Positions 1-7,382 of a stretch of 52,442 nucleotides of DNA are shown here, in pieces. The position numbers were made by a program, and so were the translations under genes. The notes below the pieces were generated by a model that ran no database searches, was not told where the DNA came from, and saw nothing but the letters and a program-made list of their open reading frames with translations. Position 1 is the stretch's first letter. Each line of letters starts with the position of its first letter. This DNA comes from an uncultured Prevotella sp. (GTDB lineage: Bacteria > Bacteroidota > Bacteroidia > Bacteroidales > Bacteroidaceae), in assembly GCA_905234815.1 (NCBI GenBank), contig CAJOIX010000009.1, positions 1 through 52,442 on the forward strand, written 5' to 3'.

Positions 1-22
1 TACTCTCGCTCATCGAGCTTAT

Positions 23-151
23 TTATTGATAAACTTTCTGAAAAGCACCTGAGCTGATGCCAATGCTTTTAAATAGTCTTGCTTTCTTGCCTTTCGAGGC
101 TGAATCTACGGCGTTTTGGGTGTTGCTGGCCATTATTGTCGGTTCGCTCAT
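23..151 (-). CDS. Possible 42-residue protein downstream of tamB
   Basis: A short open frame begins with ATG 47 bases after the tamB stop and ends at TAA, giving 42 residues. The product would be polar and basic in its second half (KGKKARLFKSIG) with no signal peptide or membrane segment. I do not recognise it. It lies in the same direction as tamB and could be translated from the same transcript, but it is short and nothing else supports it. A second in-frame ATG at 133 is an alternative start. Its reality is uncertain. Confidence 0.25.
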   Translation of the reverse strand: MSEPTIMASNTQNAVDSASKGKKARLFKSIGISSGAFQKVYQ

Positions 152-198
152 TTAAGTACGACTTCTCTCCTTGTGGACCGCATCTTTCATAAATCTTT

Positions 199-3100
199 TC
201 ACTCGTGGGCTGCTGCGGGCTCAGGGACCGGCTGTTGAATGGTGTCCATGCGGGTCGGCCTGGGCATGGATAACGGCTTTTCCTTAAATTGGAAAAGGTC
301 TTTGAAGTGCTCCACTTTGCGCTTCCAAATGAAACCTGCGCCAAATTCGCCGACATCGCCTTCGAGCCAGTCGTAGCCCTGACGCTTGTAGAAAAGTTTG
401 AGGTATTTGCTCGCGTTTTTGTTGAGCCGGTATTCGAAGATTACATTGTCGAAGAAGTTGCGGTTCTGGTTCTCCACATCTGAACCAGTAGATACCTTAC
501 CGCCAACTTGTATGTTAAGTCTATTGTTCCAGAATCGCTTGGCAAACTTGAAGGAGTAATCGGTTTGCATTTTGCCGCTGGTATTGGTCGAATTATCCAC
601 TCCGAAACTGAGGTCAACCGTTCGGAGTGCATTGCCGGCAATGGTGTTGATTTGCGACTGCAGGAAGGCGCTGAGTGCGCTGTTCATGGTGAAATTGGAA
701 GTATTGCCATCGGCCAGGTACATACCCGTGGTGAGCATGGTGACTGCAATCTTGGCACGTTCCTCGGTGCTCATAGCTGCCAACTGATTGCCCACAGTCA
801 GGTCTTCGGGCGCTTCGATGATGAATTCCAAGCCCATGTCGGAGACCTGCTTGGAGATTTTTACGCCACATTCAAATTCCACGGTTCTCGAGTTAGTGCC
901 ATCGCTGACGCTGGCTTTCTTTCGATCTGTGGCCGTGATGTTGAGTCTTGGGTTGAAGGGGTCGCCAATGAACTCGATGTAGCTTCCGTCTTTAATGTCG
1001 AAGGTGGTGAGCGGAATGATGGGCAGCTGGTATTTCATTTCTCCGCTGCTCAAGGTGTAGCGGCCAGTGAGTCGCAGATTCTCCAGGTCGTTATAAGTCA
1101 TGCGCAGGGTACCGCCACCAATGATGTCAACGTAGGACGACTGTTCAGGATTGAGGGCACACTTGATGTGTGCGGTTTCGTCCACTCCGATGCTCACATT
1201 GACGGATAATCCGCCGCTGGCTTGCCTTGATGTGGAAGTGCTTGCCGTCGGATTGGAAAGGGCAGCGACAACATTCTCACCCTGTTGCGACTGTTGGAGT
1301 GGGGTGTTGACAAACGTCAAGAGCTCTTCCATGCGGCCATTGGTGTTCAGCGGTGTATCGCGCAGGATGTAGGTGAGGTCGGTGGCGCCTAACACATCGA
1401 GCCGGCCGCGCAGTGAGAGAGCGTTGAGTTCACCCTGCAGCGATGCGAAGAGATTTACATACGCCTTGCCGTAAGCCTCGGAGCGAGCTGTCTCCTTTGC
1501 ATTGATGAGCAGGAAGTCGTGAGCGCGGAGCCGTAGATCCATGCGCATTTTGTTCAGATTGCTGAAGTTGAGCGAGCCCGTCAGTTGCAGCGGACTATCG
1601 TTGTAGCCGTACATCTTGAAGTCTTTGAACACGATGTTGGAGTTTTCCACCTTCAGCGGGGCTTCGTCAAATCTCATTCGCACGCCGTATGGAACGCTTA
1701 CGAAATAGGCCGAGTCGAGCCGGAGCGTTCCGTCAACCTTCGGACGGCTTAGCGAACCCACCACGCTCATGGTGCCAGTAGCTTTTCCTTCGAGTGCCGC
1801 CACTTGATCTTCTATAAATCCGTTACACCATTCCAAAGGCATCTGCATGAGCTTCATCTGAGCGTCGAGTTGTCCTTCGCCGGTATGCAGATAACTGCCC
1901 ACTATTTGCGCCACCTCTTTCCCGTCGTTAAAGAGCATACCGTCAATGTAGTGTGCGCCGTCGTTGTGTGGGATATATATAAATTCGGCCGAGAGGTTGC
2001 CCATTGGAGCGTGTTCGTAAATGAGCGATTGGACGTCGATGGCCGAAGCCACAGAGATTTGTTCCTCAGTCTGTATGAGGTGGAAGTCGCCGTTCAGTCG
2101 TCCAGCCACGTGTGGGGTATAGGGTATCACCGAGAGCACCTTTTCCAAGTCGAACTGGTGCAGCGATATGGTGATGTCCTGCAGGGCATCGGGGTTGTCA
2201 TTGAGCGAGTAGATCTTGACACCTGTGCCGTCGTCTGCCCGCAATGTGACGTTAGCCTGCAAACGCTCGTCTTGTGCCCAGCGCACATAGTTGTCTTTAC
2301 CTATGTGGAATTGCTTGTATCCCAATATCGGATCTTCGCCATAGGGCGTGAAGCGGATACCGTTGTCTTCAATGGTTCCGTTTACTCCCAGACTCACGCC
2401 GAGCTTGTTGTTCGCGTCAAAGATTTGCGCAGTCAGTTGTGTGCCGTTGTTATAGATGGAGCCAGCCATGAGAGCATTGAACGTAGCCTGCGGATTGTTC
2501 TTATTGTTGCGCACTTGGGCTTCGTAGTTGATTTTGTCTTGGTCGGAACGGAACGCCAAGTGTATTTCGTCGAGTTGCACTCCTTGTGCCACAAGCGAAT
2601 CCACAGCTACGTGGCCGTTTATTCCCTCTCGGGGTGAGGTTTGCAGGTCGGCCTCGATGTTTCTCACGGCATAGCCATATTTCTCGGCCACTCGCATGAG
2701 CACCAGTTCTTTGCTCAGATTGAGTTTCAGGTGGGCTTCGGGCAGCGTGGCGCTCAGTGCCTGCTGGTCAATCTGTCGTGCCTTGTACTGGCGTTTGAAT
2801 TCAGCCGTCAGCGCATCGACCGATGAAAGCAACTGCTGATAGCCAGCCTGGGCTGAGAAGTTGCAATTGAAGTGCTTGCCGGCAAAGTCGAACCGTGTGA
2901 CCGAATTGTTGGCAGACAGATGGAGCGTAGCATCGTTGGGGCGGTAGAGCTGATTGTGCTCGTGAATGATGATGTCGCTGATGGTTCCGTCAATCTGATG
3001 GTCATCTTTCAGGTTGCTGCTGATTTCCCAATATCCGCACAGGCCGATTGATGCGGGATGCGTGCTCAGTTTGGCGCGCTGGATGTCGAAATTGATCAGG

Positions 3101-4761
3101 TCGAGAACGACGGAGCCCTCCAGCCGCTGCTTGTTCACCCTTGTGTGCAGTTGCGTATTTCCCGAAATCAGCGCGTTTGAAACTTCAATCGTGGCATCGG
3201 TCCAGCCTTTCTGCAGCGTGGTGGTTGCTTTCGTGTTGTCGAGCAGGATGCCGTCGTAGCTCAACTGTTTTATGGTCATGCTGGCACGGAGCGACGTGGC
3301 GGGTGAGAAGACATCGGTTCCGGCACCGCTGGCGTGAATGGTTCCCGTAAGGGGCGAGAGTGGTTGCCGATAGAGGAAATGCTGCAAGGGGAAACGGTTG
3401 GCTTTGAGGTGGGCGGTAAAGGTGGGGCGCTGTTCGCAGAAATCAATGGAGCCGCTCATCGAACCACCGCCCTGTTGAATCAGCAGATTGTGCAGGTGGT
3501 AGCAGGTTGCCTCCATGGTCAGATGGCCTTTGGCAGCAATCTGTCGTGGGATGCGGACCTGTTGTCGTATGTCGCGCGGCAGGAGACCATTCACAAAGGC
3601 CATGTTCTTCCCGTCGAGAGTGAAACGGACGTCGCCTCGGCGCCTCTGCGGGTCGGCTATTTGGTCAATTGTGCCTGTAGCTTCAAGGTGGAAAGCACTT
3701 TCACTGCTTATTTGTAAATCATTGAACGATAGGTGGTTAATATCTCCGTCTATCTTGCCTTCAATCTTTATGGGCTGCTTGGGCAGAAGATTGTCTATGC
3801 CCGGGATAGCACCCAGAAACGGGGCCAGGGTTTCGGGGGCAAGAACCAGCTGCAGTTGGCTGATGTCTATTCTGCCGTTTTCAAAAGTGAACGGGGTGTT
3901 TAGCGATTTGATGCACACGCCACTCTGCTCCTTGAACGAGAGGTTGGTGAGCATGGCGCTGAGCTTTGGTTCTTGATAGACCAGATTGTCAATCGTGACG
4001 CTCACGTCGGTCAGCGCCAGATGGTTGGTGTCAAAACCTTTCTTGCGGGATTCGGAGCTGATGTCGTAGTTGATGGCTGCCGCCTGCAGCGCGGCGTGGC
4101 CTAACTGATAGCGCCCTTTGCCGAGGTCGAAGTTTCCATTGCAGGCTTTGAACTGTGGAATGTCGGCATTGATTTTCGTATTGTTGTCGGCCAGCGTGAG
4201 CGATACTTTTGAGTCCTTTATGCGCAGCTGATCGGCCAGGACGGTCCACTCCAAGTGGCTTTGTGTGGTGTCTTGCTGTGCGGTATCGGCCAACTCGATG
4301 TTGAGATTCGCTTTGGTCAGCTCCACCAGATTCAGTCTAACCAGTTCTTTTTTCAGATTGATGCCGTGGCTCTGCAGTGCAAGGCTTTGTATGGTGCCGC
4401 TCACGCGGGTGTTCTTAATTAGGTTGCCCGTGTTGATGTCGGCTCCTCGCAGTTCGAGCTGGTCTATCTCTATCTGCTTACGCAGGAGTGGCAGGAACTG
4501 CACATCGGCCACAATCTCGTCGATGCGGAAGTTGGCGGGGCTTTTCTCGGCTTTCACGCCTTGAAGCGAAAGCCGTAAGGGAAATTTCAGTCGGACGCGG
4601 TCCACGCTAATCTGCATGCCTGTTTGCTCTGAGGCGTAGGCCGCTGTTTTGTTCACCGCCCATTGCTGAAAGGGCGGGAAGTAGAAGAGTGAGACGATGA
4701 CCACGATGGTCAGCATCACGGTTCCAACAATCAGTCCGATTATCTTGAAGCCCTTCTTCAT
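199..4761 (-). CDS. tamB: TamB-like translocation/assembly module protein (DUF490)
   Basis: Very large (1520 residues) inner-membrane-anchored periplasmic protein of the TamB/AsmA-like family, thought to bridge inner and outer membranes for lipid transport or outer-membrane protein assembly. An N-terminal hydrophobic anchor (about residues 7-32) is followed by long beta-rich repeats. The C-terminal part has DUF490 features, including a barrel-like tail with NRLNIQVGGKVSTGSD and a final FGAGFIWKRK segment. I chose ATG at 4761 because it overlaps the TGA of the upstream pseudouridine synthase gene as ATGA; the open frame continues 18 codons further upstream inside that gene, which is less plausible. 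It is the last gene of a minus-strand cluster with TetR, fabG and the pseudouridine synthase. Family assignment is firm; the exact cargo is unknown. Confidence 0.9.
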   Translation of the reverse strand: MKKGFKIIGLIVGTVMLTIVVIVSLFYFPPFQQWAVNKTAAYASEQTGMQISVDRVRLKFPLRLSLQGVKAEKSPANFRIDEIVADVQFLPLLRKQIEIDQLELRGADINTGNLIKNTRVSGTIQSLALQSHGINLKKELVRLNLVELTKANLNIELADTAQQDTTQSHLEWTVLADQLRIKDSKVSLTLADNNTKINADIPQFKACNGNFDLGKGRYQLGHAALQAAAINYDISSESRKKGFDTNHLALTDVSVTIDNLVYQEPKLSAMLTNLSFKEQSGVCIKSLNTPFTFENGRIDISQLQLVLAPETLAPFLGAIPGIDNLLPKQPIKIEGKIDGDINHLSFNDLQISSESAFHLEATGTIDQIADPQRRRGDVRFTLDGKNMAFVNGLLPRDIRQQVRIPRQIAAKGHLTMEATCYHLHNLLIQQGGGSMSGSIDFCEQRPTFTAHLKANRFPLQHFLYRQPLSPLTGTIHASGAGTDVFSPATSLRASMTIKQLSYDGILLDNTKATTTLQKGWTDATIEVSNALISGNTQLHTRVNKQRLEGSVVLDLINFDIQRAKLSTHPASIGLCGYWEISSNLKDDHQIDGTISDIIIHEHNQLYRPNDATLHLSANNSVTRFDFAGKHFNCNFSAQAGYQQLLSSVDALTAEFKRQYKARQIDQQALSATLPEAHLKLNLSKELVLMRVAEKYGYAVRNIEADLQTSPREGINGHVAVDSLVAQGVQLDEIHLAFRSDQDKINYEAQVRNNKNNPQATFNALMAGSIYNNGTQLTAQIFDANNKLGVSLGVNGTIEDNGIRFTPYGEDPILGYKQFHIGKDNYVRWAQDERLQANVTLRADDGTGVKIYSLNDNPDALQDITISLHQFDLEKVLSVIPYTPHVAGRLNGDFHLIQTEEQISVASAIDVQSLIYEHAPMGNLSAEFIYIPHNDGAHYIDGMLFNDGKEVAQIVGSYLHTGEGQLDAQMKLMQMPLEWCNGFIEDQVAALEGKATGTMSVVGSLSRPKVDGTLRLDSAYFVSVPYGVRMRFDEAPLKVENSNIVFKDFKMYGYNDSPLQLTGSLNFSNLNKMRMDLRLRAHDFLLINAKETARSEAYGKAYVNLFASLQGELNALSLRGRLDVLGATDLTYILRDTPLNTNGRMEELLTFVNTPLQQSQQGENVVAALSNPTASTSTSRQASGGLSVNVSIGVDETAHIKCALNPEQSSYVDIIGGGTLRMTYNDLENLRLTGRYTLSSGEMKYQLPIIPLTTFDIKDGSYIEFIGDPFNPRLNITATDRKKASVSDGTNSRTVEFECGVKISKQVSDMGLEFIIEAPEDLTVGNQLAAMSTEERAKIAVTMLTTGMYLADGNTSNFTMNSALSAFLQSQINTIAGNALRTVDLSFGVDNSTNTSGKMQTDYSFKFAKRFWNNRLNIQVGGKVSTGSDVENQNRNFFDNVIFEYRLNKNASKYLKLFYKRQGYDWLEGDVGEFGAGFIWKRKVEHFKDLFQFKEKPLSMPRPTRMDTIQQPVPEPAAAHE

Positions 4762-5429
4762 TTGGTGGAAAATGCTTGCCAGAGGTTGTCGGGCGGGAGT
4801 GGTGCCTCTACGCAAATGGGTAGATGGCTCACGGGATGTTCAAATTCTATGCGGCGGGCCAAGAGCGATATACTGCCGTCGGGATTGGAGCGCGGGGCTC
4901 CATATTTCAGGTCGCCTCTGATGGGGCAGCCGATGGCCGAGAGCTGACAGCGTATTTGATGATGTCTGCCCGTAAGTAGTTTGATTTCCAACAGATTGTA
5001 TCGTTCTGTTTGAGCGATTAGTCGATAGCGCAGTTGTGCTTTCTTTGAGTTTTTTACCTCGTGCTGATGGGCGTAAGATTTGTTCTGCTTCTCGTTGCGG
5101 GTGAGGTAGTGTGTGAGCAGTGCTTCGGTTTCGGCGGGTCGGTTGGCGGTGATGGCCCAATAGGTTTTATGCACCTCGCCGTTGGCAAACATCCGGTTCA
5201 GTCGCTCAAGTGCTTTCGATGTGCGGGCAAAGACAGTGAGTCCCCATACGGGCCTATCAAGGCGATGTACCACACCCAGGAATACTTCTCCCGGCTTGTG
5301 GTACTTCTCTTTGATATACTGTTTCACCATTTCCGAGAGCGGCTCGTCGCCCGTCTTGTCGCCTTGGACGATTTCGCCGCTGCGCTTGGAAACGATAATG
5401 AGATGATTGTCTTCGTAGAGGACTTGCAT
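4758..5429 (-). CDS. RluA-family RNA pseudouridine synthase
   Basis: Single-domain pseudouridine synthase of 223 residues without an N-terminal S4 domain. It isomerises uridine to pseudouridine in rRNA or tRNA in the cytoplasm. The catalytic motif HRLDRP is at residues 55-60, with Asp58 the expected nucleophile. The later motif KLLTGRHHQIRCQL is the family's conserved RHQIR-type block, followed by GDLKYGAP. Its TGA stop overlaps the tamB ATG, so the two genes are translationally coupled; fabG ends 29 bases upstream. The target uridine cannot be told from sequence, so no rlu symbol is given. Confidence 0.9.
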   Translation of the reverse strand: MQVLYEDNHLIIVSKRSGEIVQGDKTGDEPLSEMVKQYIKEKYHKPGEVFLGVVHRLDRPVWGLTVFARTSKALERLNRMFANGEVHKTYWAITANRPAETEALLTHYLTRNEKQNKSYAHQHEVKNSKKAQLRYRLIAQTERYNLLEIKLLTGRHHQIRCQLSAIGCPIRGDLKYGAPRSNPDGSISLLARRIEFEHPVSHLPICVEAPLPPDNLWQAFSTK

Positions 5430-5458
5430 TGTTCTTACGGTGTTCAGTGCTCTGCGTT

Positions 5459-6196
5459 CTACATGTTCATGCCGCCGTCAACCTGGATGACCTGTCCTGT
5501 TACATAGGCCGAGAGGTCGGAGGCAAGGAATGTGGCCACGTTGGCAATGTCTTCAACGGTGCCGCCGCGACGGAGCGGAATGTGTTTTACCCATTCTTCG
5601 CGCACCTTTTCGTCGAGTGCCTGTGTCATGGCTGTATCGATGAATCCTGGTGCGATAGAGTTGGCGCGTACACCGCGGGGGCCGAGTTCTTGTGCCATCG
5701 ACTTGGCCAGCGCAATCAGTCCGGCCTTAGAGGCTGCATAGTTGGCCTGTCCGGCATTGCCGTGCACGCCTACTACCGATGCCATGTTGATGATGGAGCC
5801 GCTGCGCTGGCGCATCATGATGGGAGCGCAGGCGTGGATGAAGTTGAAGGCCGACTTCAGGTTGACGGCAATCACTGCGTCCCATTGCTGTTCGCTCATG
5901 CGGAGCATCAGACCGTCTTTGGTGATACCGGCATTGTTGACAAGAATGTCGATCTGTCCGAAATCTTCTTTCACCTGTGCCACCACTTTCTCCGTTTCCT
6001 CGAAGTTGGCAGCGTTCGAGGCGTAGCTCTTCGCTTTTACGCCCAGTGCGGCAATTTCCTGTTCTGTTTCCTCGTTCACGGCGAGGTCGGTGAATGCAAT
6101 GTTGGCGCCTTCAGCGGCGAATTTGAGTGCAAGGGCCTTGCCGATGCCTCGTGCTGCACCTGTGATGAGTGCAGTTTTTCCTTGTAAGAGTCCCAT
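5459..6196 (-). CDS. fabG: 3-oxoacyl-[acyl-carrier-protein] reductase
   Basis: Classical short-chain dehydrogenase/reductase of 245 residues that reduces 3-oxoacyl-ACP with NADPH in fatty-acid elongation. The cofactor motif TGAARGIG is at residues 13-20 and NNAG at 87-90. The catalytic residues fit Ser140, Tyr153 and Lys157 (YAASK). The segment GITKDGLMLRM is characteristic of FabG rather than other SDRs, and the C-terminus has the usual GQVIQVDGGMNM. It sits between the TetR gene (47-base gap) and the pseudouridine synthase (29-base gap), so co-transcription is likely. The regulator may therefore control lipid or envelope functions, but that is inference. Confidence 0.93.
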   Translation of the reverse strand: MGLLQGKTALITGAARGIGKALALKFAAEGANIAFTDLAVNEETEQEIAALGVKAKSYASNAANFEETEKVVAQVKEDFGQIDILVNNAGITKDGLMLRMSEQQWDAVIAVNLKSAFNFIHACAPIMMRQRSGSIINMASVVGVHGNAGQANYAASKAGLIALAKSMAQELGPRGVRANSIAPGFIDTAMTQALDEKVREEWVKHIPLRRGGTVEDIANVATFLASDLSAYVTGQVIQVDGGMNM

Positions 6197-6243
6197 AATA
6201 GTTTTATGAATTATGAATGATTAATATGTTTTTTTGTTGTGCA

Positions 6244-6831
6244 TTATGAATGTTTGCCGAGCGCGCCCATCACGATTTTCTTCACCTGCGGCATGCTGTC
6301 TTCGTCGGACAGTCCGCGTCCCAGACGACCGTAGATGTAGGGCACCTCGAGTCCCTTGACGCAGTAGTGGGTGATGTCGGCCACGAGCGTGGGGTTGTCG
6401 ATGTCGAAATCGCCCTGCGCGTTTCCTTCTTCAATCACGCGGCGGAAGATTTCCATTTCTTCGTAGTCGAAGCACTTGCGTATTTTCTCTACCATCCAGA
6501 TGTTGCGGAAAAATTCTGCGCGCAGGTTGCCGTTGCGGGCCACGGTTTCCTTGATCATCTGCAGGTGGAGATAAATGAGTTCCATCATCTTGTTGAGCGG
6601 CTTGATGGGCTTGGCGGCTACTTCGTCTAATTTTTCGGAAAGACGTTCCAACTCGGTCTCGATGACGGCGTAGTAGATTTCTTCCTTGTTTTTAAAATAG
6701 GTGTAGAGCGTGCGCCGGCCTTTGCCCGAGGCCTCGGCTATTTCGTTCATGGTGGTATTGGCCAGGCCCTTCTTGGCAAACAGCTGCCGCGCTACATCCA
6801 CTAAGTGTTTTTGTGTTTTTGTTACAGACAT
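6244..6831 (-). CDS. TetR-family transcriptional regulator
   Basis: One-component repressor-type protein of about 195 residues. The N-terminal helix-turn-helix covers roughly residues 7-53, with MNEIAEASGKGRRTLYTYF as its core, and the all-helical remainder would bind a ligand. The chosen ATG at 6831 gives a start MSVTKTQKH directly before the DNA-binding domain; the frame extends 17 codons upstream, but that extension has no family character. It is the first gene of the minus-strand run with fabG, the pseudouridine synthase and tamB, so it may autoregulate that unit. Ligand and operator are unknown. A matching promoter lies about 65 bases upstream. Confidence 0.88.
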   Translation of the reverse strand: MSVTKTQKHLVDVARQLFAKKGLANTTMNEIAEASGKGRRTLYTYFKNKEEIYYAVIETELERLSEKLDEVAAKPIKPLNKMMELIYLHLQMIKETVARNGNLRAEFFRNIWMVEKIRKCFDYEEMEIFRRVIEEGNAQGDFDIDNPTLVADITHYCVKGLEVPYIYGRLGRGLSDEDSMPQVKKIVMGALGKHS

Positions 6832-6895
6832 TGGGGTATAGGTGTTTTTTGAGAAGCGGGAAAGCGATAAACTTGCACACACCTCATGTTTTGTG

Positions 6896-6927
6896 CAAAA
6901 TTATTATTTTCTCTGTTAACCGACAAA
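6896..6927 (-). promoter_or_regulatory. Candidate promoter for TetR-fabG-pseudouridine synthase-tamB
   Basis: Reading the minus strand, TAATTTTG (complement of 6896-6903) fits the Bacteroidetes -7 box TAnnTTTG. TTTG (complement of 6924-6927) lies 20 bases upstream, or TTGT 19 bases upstream, as a -33 box. The predicted start leaves a leader of roughly 60 bases before the TetR ATG. Confidence 0.5.
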
Positions 6928-7101
6928 TTATTGCGCGTGTTTTTTGCTGTGCAGCGATGCTCCTTGTGCCAGTGACAAGTGCTGCCGACGGTACAGCCGC
7001 CCCCAGAAAACGGCCCTGCTTTCTGTGCAAATCAAATCCTGATCGACGCTTTGAAAAAGGCAATTTGTAAGTTATTGATAATCAGACAGGTAGAAATCGC
7101 G

Positions 7102-7190
7102 TTTCAAAAGCTATGCTTTTGGGCTCCAAAAGCATAGCTTTTACACGGCAAAAGCATAGCTTTCGGAAGGTAAAAGCATAGCTTTTGAAA
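7102..7190. repeat. Four-unit palindromic intergenic element, copy 1
   Basis: An 89-bp element with four 17-bp units at exactly 22-bp period: 7105-7121, 7127-7143, 7149-7165 and 7171-7187, separated by 5-base GC-rich spacers. Each unit core is AAAAGC, a 3-base centre, GCTTTT; the centres read TAT, ATA, ATA, ATA. TTT precedes the first C and AAA follows the last G, so the whole element has inverted ends. It lies in the gap between the TetR promoter and the terminators of the receptor operon. The same architecture recurs at 16314, 23234 and 40291. Confidence 0.92.
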
Positions 7191-7217
7191 AACGGTTGTT
7201 GAACACCTTAATTTGAA
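7191..7217. other. Rest of the 6832-7382 intergenic region
   Basis: The 551-base gap between the TetR start and the peptidase stop holds the TetR promoter, one palindromic element and two minus-strand terminators. A plus-strand open frame at about 6957-7070 has no family character. I see no further gene here. Confidence 0.6.
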
Positions 7218-7266
7218 AGCAAAAAAAGAGGCCGTGTCAGATACTTTTTTTTGACACGACCTCTTT
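7218..7266 (-). terminator. Rho-independent terminator distal to the receptor-peptidase operon
   Basis: AAAGAGGCCGTGTCA (7225-7239) pairs with TGACACGACCTCTTT (7252-7266) with one central mismatch. On the minus strand the stem is followed by seven T residues (complement of 7221-7227). It lies downstream of the M16 peptidase gene. Confidence 0.8.
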
Positions 7267-7321
7267 GTATTTATATGCAGCGCATTGCTGCGCGCAGGGA
7301 ATGGTAAGAATCATTTCCTCC

Positions 7322-7364
7322 AAAAAGCGCCCCTATGACCGTTGTTGCAGAATCATAGGGGCGC
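7322..7364 (-). terminator. Rho-independent terminator directly after the M16 peptidase gene
   Basis: A perfect 12-bp stem, GCGCCCCTATGA (7327-7338) with TCATAGGGGCGC (7353-7364), has a 14-base loop. On the minus strand it is followed by five T residues. It begins 18 bases after the peptidase stop codon, so the operon ends in two tandem terminators. Confidence 0.75.
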
Positions 7365-7382
7365 TCATTTCGCTCTGTACTC

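Noticed and set aside
508..2637. Long plus-strand open frames of 233 and 277 codons
   Set aside because: They lie antisense to tamB, and their products lack any family features; tamB is continuous and recognisable.
6957..7070. Small plus-strand ORF of 37 codons upstream of the TetR gene
   Set aside because: No conserved features, no promoter and no coupled gene; it lies in a promoter-bearing gap.
7102..7190. CRISPR array
   Set aside because: Units are 17 bp palindromes with 5-base spacers and a fixed count of four in every copy; no cas genes are present.
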